From Desulfosarcina sp. OttesenSCG-928-A07 (GTDB lineage Bacteria > Desulfobacterota > Desulfobacteria > Desulfobacterales > Desulfosarcinaceae), in assembly GCA_030267325.1 (NCBI GenBank), contig JAJDJS010000013.1, forward strand, positions 1 to 59,205: 59,205 nucleotides of DNA, read 5' to 3'. Within the stretch, counting starts at the first letter, position 1. Every line of letters begins with the position of its first letter. Under the pieces are notes generated by a model. The model worked only from the letters and a program-made list of their open reading frames with translations, made no database searches and had not been told where the DNA came from. Shown here in pieces: positions 1 through 6,344 of the stretch. Both the position numbers and the translations under genes were made by a program.

Positions 1-44
1 TTAACCGGAAACTCCAAAAACCCCACGCGGGAAAGGAAAACAAA

Positions 45-359
45 ATGGGAAAAATCTACACAGAAGATAAGATGGTCGGAAGCGGAAAAGACATCATGGC
101 GGCGGCAAAGATCCGTTGCCGGTTTGCAACAGAAATCATCGGGGATGACTATATTCCGGGTGATGACGAAAGCGCCGACGCCGGAATCCTCGAAAGAGAA
201 AGGTTCTTCGACGAAATCGTGGATGCCAGCTGGTGGGTTGAAAATGAGAAGTGGGCTTACAATGTGACGAGACACCACTTTTTCTCGCTTGCCGGCCAGG
301 CATACCCGGCGGCCAACGAAATCATTGAAAACTGCAAAGACCGGAAGGTCTTCGGGTAA
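45..359 (+). CDS. Hypothetical phage protein, 104 aa
   Basis: I do not recognise this acidic 104-residue protein. It has no signal peptide or membrane segment. The ATG is preceded by a good ribosome site (AAAGGA, about 7 bases upstream), which supports the start. It is the first of three rightward genes at the left edge of the prophage and is separated from the next by a hairpin. Composition is even and soluble, with Trp-rich stretches near residue 60-70. Nothing in it allows a function to be assigned. Confidence 0.6.
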   Translation: MGKIYTEDKMVGSGKDIMAAAKIRCRFATEIIGDDYIPGDDESADAGILERERFFDEIVDASWWVENEKWAYNVTRHHFFSLAGQAYPAANEIIENCKDRKVFG

Positions 360-384
360 ATCCAAAAATAAAAACAATCTCAAA

Positions 385-408
385 GCGCCCTGGATTCACC
401 CAGGGCGC
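385..408 (+). other. Hairpin immediately upstream of a ribosome site
   Basis: GCGCCCTGG (385-393) pairs perfectly with CCAGGGCGC (400-408) around a 6-base loop. The 3' foot runs straight into AAAAAGGAGAAGG, the ribosome site of the gene at 424. There is no U-run on the + strand, so this is not a normal rightward terminator. It could protect the mRNA 5' end after processing or tune translation of the downstream gene. Confidence 0.6.
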
Positions 409-423
409 AAAAAGGAGAAGGAT

Positions 424-615
424 ATGAAAAGAAGAATCAAAGGGAACATGAAAATCACGGAAGCCGGATATCTGTACATCAACGGGGAAAAGGTTTCTGA
501 AAGACCAATAACACCTCTGAGCGTGGGAGAGGTCGCGAGACCTCACGGTCCAGAGGTTGAAATGTTCGCCAGAGAGTGGGCGACGGAGAACTGGAGGATG
601 TGTGAGATAAGATAG
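424..615 (+). CDS. Small hypothetical phage protein, 63 aa
   Basis: A 63-residue basic protein starting at the ATG that follows the strong AAAGGAGAAGG site right after the 385-408 hairpin. An in-frame start further upstream at 289 would overlap the previous gene and cross the hairpin, so I prefer 424. No recognised domain. The middle reads like a short phage-encoded beta-strand protein (ITEAGYLYINGEKVSE). It sits with its neighbours in a rightward block of accessory phage genes. Confidence 0.55.
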   Translation: MKRRIKGNMKITEAGYLYINGEKVSERPITPLSVGEVARPHGPEVEMFAREWATENWRMCEIR

Positions 616-657
616 CCATGAGACCCGCCCACGGTATCAAGGGAACTTAAAACAACT

Positions 658-690
658 CACCCGGCATATGATGGCCTCATGTGCCGGGTG
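658..690 (+). other. Long 14-bp hairpin in a 217-bp intergenic gap
   Basis: CACCCGGCA (658-666) pairs with TGCCGGGTG (682-690). The pairing continues through a U-G wobble and ATGA/TCAT, leaving a 5-base loop. No T-run follows on the + strand. The rest of the gap (616-832) holds only a second short hairpin (798-815) and, at most, a 20-codon ORF I do not trust. It may be a regulatory RNA element or a processed leader. Confidence 0.55.
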
Positions 691-797
691 AACCCCCGAA
701 ACCCGTTCAAAATCCGGTCAAACTTCTGGGGGATAGATCGTGTTGCGCACCGTTCGTCCTGTCCGGCATCGCACGATGATCCATCCTCCGAAAAAAC

Positions 798-815
798 GGC
801 CTTAATGTCAAGGCC
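798..815 (+). other. Short hairpin before a ribosome site
   Basis: GGCCTT (798-803) pairs with AAGGCC (810-815) around AATGTC, and GAAAGGGAG, the ribosome site of the gene at 833, follows within five bases. This repeats the arrangement seen at 385-408. Confidence 0.45.
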
Positions 816-832
816 TGAAAGGGAGAAAAATT

Positions 833-1342
833 ATGTGGTACGAATGTGAAGAATCTAACACTATTCTTGTAAACGAGCAGCAGCTAATAAAATTGACAGA
901 AATCTGCAAAGCGCGTGCAGAACGCGCCGAGAAAGCCTACAAAAGAGGTGAAAGAGAATTCAACTCTTTCTGGTTTTCAGAATACAAAAAACCTGATTTT
1001 TTCCGGACCGTACTGAACGAATATTGGGACGGGAAGTATCGAAAAACAATGTACGTTCTCGCACCAGAACCTTCGCATCATCTGGTGGCGAGATTGGATG
1101 ACGCGCTCGAACGCCGGGAATACGAAGCGCAGGCGTTACAAAAGCGAAAGAAAAGTGGCAAAACCCCCGCGGTAGCAAAGATTTACATCGCCATAGACCG
1201 AGGAACCATCCCCGGTGCCGTAGACCCGGATTATGGCTATGGCCTGATATTGAAAAAGGCCGGAATTGATCCGGCACAGTTCAAAACCTTCGAAAAATAC
1301 CGGTGGAACTCGCAACATCCGCGGCATTGTTTCACGTACTAA
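833..1342 (+). CDS. Hypothetical phage protein, 169 aa
   Basis: Unrecognised soluble protein of 169 residues. The ATG lies 7 bases after AAAGGGAG. The N-terminal third is helical and charged (roughly residues 15-50, rich in Lys, Arg and Glu). The C-terminal half carries a conserved-looking segment around IYIAIDRGTIPGAVDPDYGYG and ends in an aromatic/His tail. A strong intrinsic terminator follows at 1350-1382, closing this rightward transcription unit. No function is proposed. Confidence 0.6.
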   Translation: MWYECEESNTILVNEQQLIKLTEICKARAERAEKAYKRGEREFNSFWFSEYKKPDFFRTVLNEYWDGKYRKTMYVLAPEPSHHLVARLDDALERREYEAQALQKRKKSGKTPAVAKIYIAIDRGTIPGAVDPDYGYGLILKKAGIDPAQFKTFEKYRWNSQHPRHCFTY

Positions 1343-1349
1343 GACTCCA

Positions 1350-1382
1350 GGCCACGCTGGGTGCGTGGCCTTTTTATTTTTC
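1350..1382 (+). terminator. Rho-independent terminator between convergent genes
   Basis: GGCCACGC (1350-1357), a 5-base loop, then GCGTGGCC (1363-1370), followed by TTTTTATTTTT. It ends the rightward unit of 833-1342 and lies between that gene and the leftward gene ending at 1374. Confidence 0.9.
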
Positions 1383-1772
1383 GGGAGCACGATCCCCCGT
1401 CATCCAAGCATCAATCCCGATACCATAGTGCTGGATCACGGTATTCAGCCGGATCCAGTACTTGTAGTCTTTCTGGTTCTCAAGGATCAGCACCACTCCC
1501 GGCTTCTTCCCGGTCTGGACGGCATAATACAGCGCCTGTCCGATCGACTCGGCCCAATTGTTCCCAAAATCAAATTCAACCGCGTGAGTGTCTGTCAGGC
1601 AGTCACACCGGGTCCCATCCGGGAGCCTGACTTCCATTTTGCCTCCGGCCTCATCGCACCACTTGGCCTGATACCAGCGTTCTGGGTGCTGGCGGGCGGC
1701 CTGAGCGGGAAAACAAGCCAGGGGAATGATCCAAAATGCAATCAGAACCGCGCTACAAGCCGTTTTGGTCAT
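1374..1772 (-). CDS. Exported PD-(D/E)XK-nuclease-like protein
   Basis: 132 residues. The N-terminus is a clear signal peptide: a short basic start, a hydrophobic core and PAQA before the likely cleavage site near residue 25. The mature part has the layout of a small restriction-endonuclease-like fold: a D-C-L-T-D strand, then H-A-V-E-F-D-F, then an A-E-S-I-G-Q-A-L-Y-Y helix resembling the Gln/Tyr helix of RecB-type nucleases, and a VVLILE strand. The usual E-x-K is E-F-D here, so catalysis is uncertain. It is a leftward cargo gene of the prophage and has a perfect palindrome (1813-1836) upstream that could be its operator. No clear ribosome site precedes the ATG. Export of a nuclease-like protein suggests a periplasmic role, perhaps against incoming DNA; that is inference. 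Confidence 0.6.
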   Translation of the reverse strand: MTKTACSAVLIAFWIIPLACFPAQAARQHPERWYQAKWCDEAGGKMEVRLPDGTRCDCLTDTHAVEFDFGNNWAESIGQALYYAVQTGKKPGVVLILENQKDYKYWIRLNTVIQHYGIGIDAWMTGDRAPEK

Positions 1773-1812
1773 GTTTTTGGGTGGTTTCTTGGCTGAAAGT
1801 GATGATGCTGAT

Positions 1813-1836
1813 CATTTTCGTGACGCCACGAAAATG
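1813..1836. promoter_or_regulatory. Perfect 24-base palindrome, candidate operator
   Basis: CATTTTCGTG (1813-1822), ACGC, then CACGAAAATG (1827-1836): ten base pairs without a mismatch, 41 bases upstream of the leftward exported-protein gene. There is no U-run, so a protein-binding site is more likely than a terminator. The binding protein is unknown; the sequence does not match the GCATAT elements of the CI/Cro operators. Confidence 0.5.
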
Positions 1837-1924
1837 GTTCTGCTTTCAAATTGGAACTGAGTGAGATCGTTCTTAAAACAAATTCCGGGATGCTGTTTTT
1901 GGGTTTGTGTTCAAATGACGATCA

Positions 1925-2003
1925 TCACCCTCCGCAAACCTTACAGGCAACAAAGCCCTTGCTCTGGGCTTCTTGTATTTTTTCAATGAGCAGCGATGAA
2001 ACG
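1925..2003 (-). pseudogene. Possible frameshifted tail of the gene at 2004-2654
   Basis: Directly after the stop at 2004, another leftward frame stays open for about 26 codons with sensible composition, ending LLIEKIQEAQSKGFVACKVCGG and a stop at 1925-1927. It has no start codon or ribosome site of its own. It may be the original C-terminus of the upstream membrane protein, detached by a one-base change (or a sequencing error), or recoded. The CxxC pair near the end is a typical protein C-terminus. Confidence 0.3.
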
Positions 2004-2654
2004 TCACTGCGTCAGGGCTTCCTCAATTGAGTTGCGAAACCATTTGATGTCCGCATCATTCCCTCTGCCATATGCCATACCGAGCTGCCAAAGTTCTCCG
2101 GGGGCGGCTTTTAATTCGATAGCGGCGTTGAATTGCGGCGTCATTTGTTCCTGGAGGGCTTTGCGCCTCAAATTCCATTCATTGGCGGGGTTGTCTGCAC
2201 CGCACCCGTATATGCACTCTCTGAATATTTGCGTGTTCCTGAACCCATCAAGTTCCGCTAAAAGGCTGGATACTTCGCCACGGAGCCATTCCGTGTTTTG
2301 CTCGTATTCAGCCCGCTGCTTCGCAGTGTCAGCCTCATCTTCTTTTTCGTCGGGATCGATGGCGATTGCTCTGCCTGCCGCCGCTATCCGGGCCTCCATA
2401 CCATCATCTGTTACAAGATTTTGCGATGTTGCTTCGGTAGCGGTGGCACTTTCACCTTCTTGCTCCTGTGGCAGCTCCGGGGCCGTGGCAGCAACAACAA
2501 ACGAACAAACTATTCCTGCCCCGAGCCAAAAAAGAAAACCCTTCCCTCGCGCTTTTTCCTTAAATGGTGCCACCTTGGGAGTGAAGATGGAAACTAAGGC
2601 CAGGATAAGACAGAGGAAGAGTAAAAGTGAAAAAATAATGGCAAGTGTTTCCAT
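2004..2654 (-). CDS. Two-helix membrane protein, lysogenic block
   Basis: 216 residues. Two hydrophobic helices lie near the N-terminus (about 3-24 and 38-57), separated by a short basic loop. A long acidic, helical soluble region of about 150 residues follows (many Glu, Ala, Gln; likely coiled coil near residues 85-130). An AAAGGAGA ribosome site precedes the ATG. The gene lies 44 bases downstream of the PH-SHOCT gene and is probably cotranscribed with the repressor, so it would be made in the lysogen. I recognise no family. A superinfection-exclusion or defence role fits its position but is inference. The reading frame may continue past its stop in another frame (1925-2003). Confidence 0.6.
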   Translation of the reverse strand: METLAIIFSLLLFLCLILALVSIFTPKVAPFKEKARGKGFLFWLGAGIVCSFVVAATAPELPQEQEGESATATEATSQNLVTDDGMEARIAAAGRAIAIDPDEKEDEADTAKQRAEYEQNTEWLRGEVSSLLAELDGFRNTQIFRECIYGCGADNPANEWNLRRKALQEQMTPQFNAAIELKAAPGELWQLGMAYGRGNDADIKWFRNSIEEALTQ

Positions 2655-2698
2655 ATCTTCTCCTTTGTTTCGCGGTTAATGGGCCTCTTTCACACATG

Positions 2699-3232
2699 TC
2701 ATCCAGCAAGAATTTTTGTTTTTTGCTGGGCAAACTCTTCTTCAGTTAGAATTCCCTTTTCTTTTAACGCCGCCAATCTTTCAAGTTGAGACACGGCATC
2801 ACTTCCTGAAGCGGGAATCGGAGTATTTTCTTGGGACTTGTTGCTGTCGTGCAGCAGGCCGGACAACAGCGCTGCAATTTTTGGAGCATCTTCCTTCATC
2901 ACGTGTTCCATTTTTTTAACCTGCCCACCGGTATCGACAAGAAGTGTCCCGAAGATCAGTCCGGTGGAATGCGAAACGCTTTTAATCTGAGAAATTGGAA
3001 ACTCCATTTGTTTTAAGCCGAAGACAAGCCCTTTGTCTAAAAGCAGCATACGGCGGTCTGTAACCGTGCACAGCCATGTGTTCCCATCCATAAGCCCGGA
3101 ACAAAGACCAAGAATTGTTTCCCCCTCATGCAGAACCTCGGGAAGATATTTAATCTCTTTTTTTGTTCCAAATGAGTCATAGTTTCCAAGCGACTCGAGT
3201 TGTACGTCGACTATTGCTTGTTCGACAGGCAT
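2699..3232 (-). CDS. Bacterial PH-domain / SHOCT-domain protein
   Basis: 177 residues from the ATG that follows AAAGGAG at 8 bases; a start 7 codons upstream is possible but lacks a ribosome site. Residues about 20-125 resemble a bacterial PH-like (YokE-type) domain: L-H-E-G-E-T-I, then a strand motif VTDRRMLLLDKG, and a final helix. The C-terminus (about 148-177) is a SHOCT motif, the short oligomerisation helix pattern LERLAALKEKGILTEEEFAQ. PH-SHOCT proteins are thought to act at or near membranes as oligomers. The gene is 37 bases downstream of the repressor and in line with the membrane protein, suggesting a three-gene lysogenic operon. The function is unproven. Confidence 0.75.
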   Translation of the reverse strand: MPVEQAIVDVQLESLGNYDSFGTKKEIKYLPEVLHEGETILGLCSGLMDGNTWLCTVTDRRMLLLDKGLVFGLKQMEFPISQIKSVSHSTGLIFGTLLVDTGGQVKKMEHVMKEDAPKIAALLSGLLHDSNKSQENTPIPASGSDAVSQLERLAALKEKGILTEEEFAQQKTKILAG

Positions 3233-3269
3233 TTTTATCGCTCCTTTCAGCACATGAGGATGGTTTTCG

Positions 3270-3980
3270 TCACGGATAAAACCTCATCTCCTTCGCTACG
3301 ACAACACCCACAATTTTGAATTCTACCCCGGTCATATCCATTATGGGGTATCGGTTATTAAGCGGCTTCAAAAACACCCCTCCGCCATCAATAACCAACT
3401 GTTTGAACGTCGCCATTTCTCCATTTTTTACGATAACATAACTCCCGGAGATCGCGTCTTTGCCTGGATCAACAATAATCGTCTCCCCTTCAAGAAACAG
3501 CGGCTCCATGGAGTCACCCCTGACAACAAGGGCAAATGCATTCGGGTGGCTTGTCGCGGTGGTGTCAACCCAATTTTCTGCGTATCCCTGACGGAAATTG
3601 TCTTCAACATCCTGCCAAGTCCCCGCCTGTACCAACGATATGACGGGGACTCTGTTCAGTTCACGCATTGACTGGATAAAAGACGGCTCTGTCTCAATCG
3701 CTCTTGTATGCGCAGACTGCCATTGTTCTGGATCTTTGCCGGAAAGAATCCATCTTCCAAGGCCAACCATCTCTTCATAGGTCATCTCAAAAAATCTGGC
3801 GATTCCCTCAGCATACCGACTGGATACCGGTCTTTTCCCGCCCTTTATATCGGTGATGTACGTGCTTGCGATTTTAACCGCTCTCGAAAGCCGCATCTGC
3901 GTTCCGCGCCCGCCTTGCGAGAGTAAATAAAGTAGCGCCGCCCTAAACATCTCTTTCGGATCTTTTTGATTCTCCATCAT
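3270..3980 (-). CDS. CI-type repressor, HTH plus S24 self-cleaving domain
   Basis: 236 residues. An N-terminal helix-turn-helix (about 25-52, with LSRAVKIASTYITDIKGGKR) binds the operators; the C-terminal half is a LexA/CI peptidase S24 domain. The expected autocleavage bond is Ala119-Gly120 (VQAGTW), with Ser157 in GDSMEP and Lys193 in TFKQL as the catalytic pair. All are present, so the repressor should be cleaved upon RecA activation and the prophage induced by DNA damage. Two ATGs sit at the start (3980 and 3977). No ribosome site precedes either, and the promoter (3984-4012) places +1 on or next to the second ATG, so the mRNA is probably leaderless and MENQ the true N-terminus. It is divergent from the Cro-like gene and leads the leftward PH-SHOCT operon. 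Confidence 0.92.
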   Translation of the reverse strand: MMENQKDPKEMFRAALLYLLSQGGRGTQMRLSRAVKIASTYITDIKGGKRPVSSRYAEGIARFFEMTYEEMVGLGRWILSGKDPEQWQSAHTRAIETEPSFIQSMRELNRVPVISLVQAGTWQDVEDNFRQGYAENWVDTTATSHPNAFALVVRGDSMEPLFLEGETIIVDPGKDAISGSYVIVKNGEMATFKQLVIDGGGVFLKPLNNRYPIMDMTGVEFKIVGVVVAKEMRFYP

Positions 3981-3983
3981 TCT

Positions 3984-4012
3984 ATTTTAGCACCCGCTAT
4001 TTTTACTTTCAA
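3984..4012 (-). promoter_or_regulatory. Repressor promoter (PRM-like), leaderless
   Basis: On the minus strand: TTGAAA (4012-4007), a 17-base spacer, then TAAAAT (3989-3984). Transcription would start near 3977-3978, which is the second ATG of the repressor gene, leaving no 5' leader. Confidence 0.7.
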
Positions 4013-4025
4013 TCATTTTAGAAAG

Positions 4026-4050
4026 ATATGCGATTGCATATTTAATATGC
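4026..4050. promoter_or_regulatory. CI/Cro operator cluster built on GCATAT half-sites
   Basis: ATATGC-GATT-GCATAT (4026-4041) and GCATATTTAATATGC (4036-4050, a perfect 15-base palindrome) share a half-site. A further GCATATTAAA half-site lies at 4088-4097, over the -10 of the rightward promoter, and is the exact reverse complement of TTTAATATGC at 4041-4050. Binding at the shared region and at 4088-4097 would repress the rightward promoter, as in lambdoid switches. Confidence 0.7.
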
Positions 4051-4067
4051 AAAAAGTAATTTTTTGG

Positions 4068-4096
4068 TTGACAAAAAAACAGCAATAGCATATTAA
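4068..4096 (+). promoter_or_regulatory. Early rightward promoter (PR-like), leaderless
   Basis: A consensus TTGACA (4068-4073), an exact 17-base spacer and TATTAA (4091-4096). The predicted +1 falls at about 4103, the A of the Cro-like ATG. There is no ribosome site, so the first gene of the early operon is probably translated from a leaderless mRNA. The -10 is covered by an operator half-site. Confidence 0.8.
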
Positions 4097-4102
4097 ACCA
4101 TC

Positions 4103-4351
4103 ATGAAAACACCATCCGCATATCAAAAGAGAAAAAAGATAAAGCAAAAGCATGTCGCAGAATCCGTAGGCGTCGCCCAATCGTTCATTTCGCAGATTGT
4201 CACGGGCCGCCGTCCATGTCCGCGCGGTCTTGCCTTAAAACTTGAGAAGGTAACAGGCATCAAAAAGGAAATCTGGGTTTGGGGAACGCCAAAACAAATA
4301 AGGCAATCGATGTCTGAATATCTATCAAGTGGGCAGGGCGAACATCCATGA
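4103..4351 (+). CDS. Cro-like helix-turn-helix regulator
   Basis: 82 residues with a single HTH (about 12-55): a basic N-terminus, KQKHVAESVGVAQSFISQIV and a TGRRPCPRGLALKLEKVTGI recognition/support region, similar to YdaS/Cro-type DNA-binding proteins. It is the first gene of the rightward operon and faces the CI-type repressor, which is the usual place of Cro. It should bind the GCATAT operators. The ATG coincides with the predicted transcription start and has no ribosome site. The stop overlaps the next start (ATGA). Confidence 0.8.
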   Translation: MKTPSAYQKRKKIKQKHVAESVGVAQSFISQIVTGRRPCPRGLALKLEKVTGIKKEIWVWGTPKQIRQSMSEYLSSGQGEHP

Positions 4352-4815
4352 CAAAACAATCTGACAGATTGCAGCCCTGGCAGGTCTTCCATGTCGCCCG
4401 GAAATATCTGGGCGCATCAACTGTTGCCCAAATATTCAACCGGCAGACACGGTCTGCCTACGATTGGGCGCAGGACCCGGCCTGCACAGAGGTCCGATGC
4501 AAATCACCGCTTGAACTGCTCCACACCATGTTTGAGCGCATGGATGCCTACGGCCTTGGCTACGCGGCCAAAGCGGGGATCCGATACCTGGAGACAGCAA
4601 TCGACCCGGACGCGGATGAAGAGGGCGCTATCACGCTCCCTCTCCCGACTGTCATGGAAGAGTTGCTCGAAGATTACCGCCTTCTGTCGGTCCTTCAGAA
4701 GGCCATCGAGGAGGGCCAGGACATCGAGTCTGTGAAAGAAACCGTTGGCGCGCTGAACGCCGCGATTGACCGGACCGTGGCCCGGTACATCAAGGACATG
4801 GAGAAAAAACAATGA
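4348..4815 (+). CDS. Early phage protein, possibly CII-like
   Basis: 155 residues. The N-terminal half (about 8-75) reads like a DNA-binding helical bundle (VARKYLGASTVAQIFNR followed by a Tyr/Trp-rich helix), and the C-terminal half is a long acidic helix. The position just after cro and the small helical build recall phage regulatory CII-family proteins, but there is no strong signature. Its start overlaps the previous stop and its stop overlaps the next start, so translation is coupled through the early operon. Treat CII as a suggestion only. Confidence 0.6.
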   Translation: MTKQSDRLQPWQVFHVARKYLGASTVAQIFNRQTRSAYDWAQDPACTEVRCKSPLELLHTMFERMDAYGLGYAAKAGIRYLETAIDPDADEEGAITLPLPTVMEELLEDYRLLSVLQKAIEEGQDIESVKETVGALNAAIDRTVARYIKDMEKKQ

Positions 4816-4988
4816 GCGGCGAAATCGTGCGGACTGACACCGAATGCGGGGTCACGGTCCACTGGAAGTGGATCCCGGACGACATCGCAACAGAGAAAGC
4901 TCGTCGGCTGGCGTCCATCGTGGCCAAGGCGCTGGAGAGAAAAGAACGAGAACGCTCCGGCGCCGAAACAGTGACGCTGGCGAACTGA
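4812..4988 (+). CDS. Small early phage protein, 58 aa
   Basis: The ATG overlaps the preceding stop (ATGA), and the frame runs 58 codons. The N-terminal part is short strands (MSGEIVRTDTECGV, then WKWIPDD), the C-terminal part a very basic helix (about 28-50). It belongs to the string of small overlapping early genes. No family recognised. Confidence 0.55.
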   Translation: MSGEIVRTDTECGVTVHWKWIPDDIATEKARRLASIVAKALERKERERSGAETVTLAN

Positions 4989-5000
4989 AAGGGGGGAGCG

Positions 5001-5243
5001 GTGGATTACGGACTGACCACATACGAGCAGGACATCAAGCGCATTATCGATAGATTCACGAGTGCGCTCCAACTGGCGAAAGAAGCAACTGACATGAGGT
5101 TTGACCCCGACAATTTCAGCCGGGACGCCTACGATCAAGCTATCAGCCGTCGAGACGCAGCCGTCGACGCCGCCTTTGATGCCGCACAGAGGCTGGCCCA
5201 ATATCCGTCGCACAACAAACACAAGAAAGGGGAATCATCATGA
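5001..5243 (+). CDS. Small early phage protein, 80 aa
   Basis: Begins with GTG at 5001, just after a GGGGGGAG ribosome site; no ATG is available in this frame near the start. It is an acidic, mainly helical protein with many Asp and Ala. The stop overlaps the next ATG (ATGA). Unrecognised; coupled translation with its neighbours is the only solid inference. Confidence 0.55.
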   Translation: MDYGLTTYEQDIKRIIDRFTSALQLAKEATDMRFDPDNFSRDAYDQAISRRDAAVDAAFDAAQRLAQYPSHNKHKKGESS

Positions 5244-5446
5244 AACCATGGCACCACGAACAGCTTATCAAGTACCGGGTCATGAAGCTCCGAACCGAAG
5301 CCGGGACCAGCCCGGCCAGAAGGGAAAGCGCCATCAACTACATGAAAAAGGCGCTGGTGTGGTGCCGGATGAAAGGATGGCTCGAAATGGTCCGGCACAT
5401 CAGTATCTCGATAGAAAACATCAAAAAAATGGAGGTGGAAGCATGA
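5240..5446 (+). CDS. Small basic early phage protein, 68 aa
   Basis: 68 residues, basic and helical, with three aromatic patches (KPWHHEQLIKY, WCRMKGW). Preceded by AAAGGGG and overlapping the previous stop. It could bind nucleic acid given its charge, but there is no recognised motif. Confidence 0.55.
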   Translation: MKPWHHEQLIKYRVMKLRTEAGTSPARRESAINYMKKALVWCRMKGWLEMVRHISISIENIKKMEVEA

Positions 5447-5655
5447 ACAAGGAGATCGTCAGATCCAGAGCAAAAAAGGTTTTACGAGACACATGGTTGC
5501 GCCCGCACACCCGGCAGGCTGGGGCTTGGTGGCTCCAGAATGCCGGAAGACAGGCAGGGTCTGAAGGCGACAAGGGGTTTGCCCTGGCAATGAGAACCAT
5601 GGCCGTTGTGGCGGCCGATAGGGGAGACGTGGCGGAAAAGGAGATGGCGGCGTGA
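5443..5655 (+). CDS. Small basic early phage protein, 70 aa
   Basis: ATG at 5443, preceded by GGAGGTGG and overlapping the stop of the previous gene. 70 residues: an Arg/Lys-rich N-terminal half (RSRAKKVLRDTWLRPHTR) with a Trp pair, then a small Ala-rich helix. Unrecognised; part of the same chain of overlapping genes. Confidence 0.5.
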   Translation: MNKEIVRSRAKKVLRDTWLRPHTRQAGAWWLQNAGRQAGSEGDKGFALAMRTMAVVAADRGDVAEKEMAA

Positions 5656-5864
5656 GAAAACGAAGAAATGGAGAAAGTAAAACCTGGATTTGTTGCCTCT
5701 GTGGAAAAAGCGAGGTCAACGACGGAAGCCCAGAGTCACCGTTTTTTACATGGTCGATCTTAAGTGTGGTCGGAGAGAATCCAAAAGATCATGGGCGTTC
5801 CTTGGTTTGCGATGGCTGCGCCAATAGGTTGGAAAATAGCTCACCGGAGGTGAAAAAATGCTGA
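5652..5864 (+). CDS. Zinc-ribbon early phage protein, 70 aa
   Basis: Starts at GTG 5652, overlapping the previous stop. It has two CxxC pairs, CCLC near residue 14-17 and CDGC near residue 53-56, about 36 residues apart, the usual spacing of a small treble-clef or zinc ribbon. Probably a structural Zn protein that binds nucleic acid or a host factor. The end overlaps the next gene start by 7 bases. Confidence 0.6.
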   Translation: MRKRRNGESKTWICCLCGKSEVNDGSPESPFFTWSILSVVGENPKDHGRSLVCDGCANRLENSSPEVKKC

Positions 5865-6322
5865 GCTGTTCATGCAATTACGACGATTACGAATATTGGG
5901 TTAACCCGGATGATGACTTCTCGACGTTAAACACTAAGCGATCCAGAAAATGTGAGTCCTGCCGGGAGAAAATAAGCGTCGGAAAAACAGTTCTTCGATT
6001 TGAATGCTTTCGCGTCCCTAAATGCGAATATGAAGAAAACCGCTTCGGGGATGAGGTGCCGCTTGCTGACAAGTTTCTTTGCGAGTCCTGCGGGGAAATA
6101 CACCTGAACCTTACAGCCGCCGGATACTGCATGGTCCTCGGGCATGACCACCGGGATGATATGCGGGAGTATCGGGAGATGGTGAAATTCTCAAAAGAAG
6201 AGCGGAAGATGAAGCGGGCGGAGGAAACTCGACTGGCTGCGAACGTGAGACTATACGAATCGCCAAAAAAAAAACGCCCTCTGACCTGTAGCGAGCGGGC
6301 CAGAGGGCAAAACCAAAAATAA
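5858..6322 (+). CDS. Zinc-ribbon phage protein, 154 aa
   Basis: 154 residues. Two CxxC pairs form a zinc ribbon: CESC at about residue 33-36 and CESC at about residue 75-78, preceded by an N-terminal Cys pair (SCSC). The C-terminal third is a long Lys/Arg/Glu helix ending in a run of Lys. The 3' end of the gene encodes a hairpin (6276-6308) whose reverse strand is a textbook terminator. Such proteins are common in phage early regions and their role is unknown. Confidence 0.65.
   Translation: MLSCSCNYDDYEYWVNPDDDFSTLNTKRSRKCESCREKISVGKTVLRFECFRVPKCEYEENRFGDEVPLADKFLCESCGEIHLNLTAAGYCMVLGHDHRDDMREYREMVKFSKEERKMKRAEETRLAANVRLYESPKKKRPLTCSERARGQNQK
6265..6308 (-). terminator. Antisense intrinsic terminator inside the gene end
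   Basis: GCCCTCTG (6276-6283) pairs with CAGAGGGC (6301-6308). Read leftward, the stem is followed within two bases by ten T residues (the A-run at 6265-6274). It would stop leftward transcription entering the early operon, although I see no leftward gene here. On the + strand it is just a hairpin within codons. Confidence 0.6.
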
Positions 6323-6344
6323 AAATAATGGAAGGAACCTACCA

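Noticed and set aside
1266..1796. Long rightward frame over the exported-protein gene
   Set aside because: It is the reverse of the leftward gene, has poor composition and crosses the terminator at 1350-1382.
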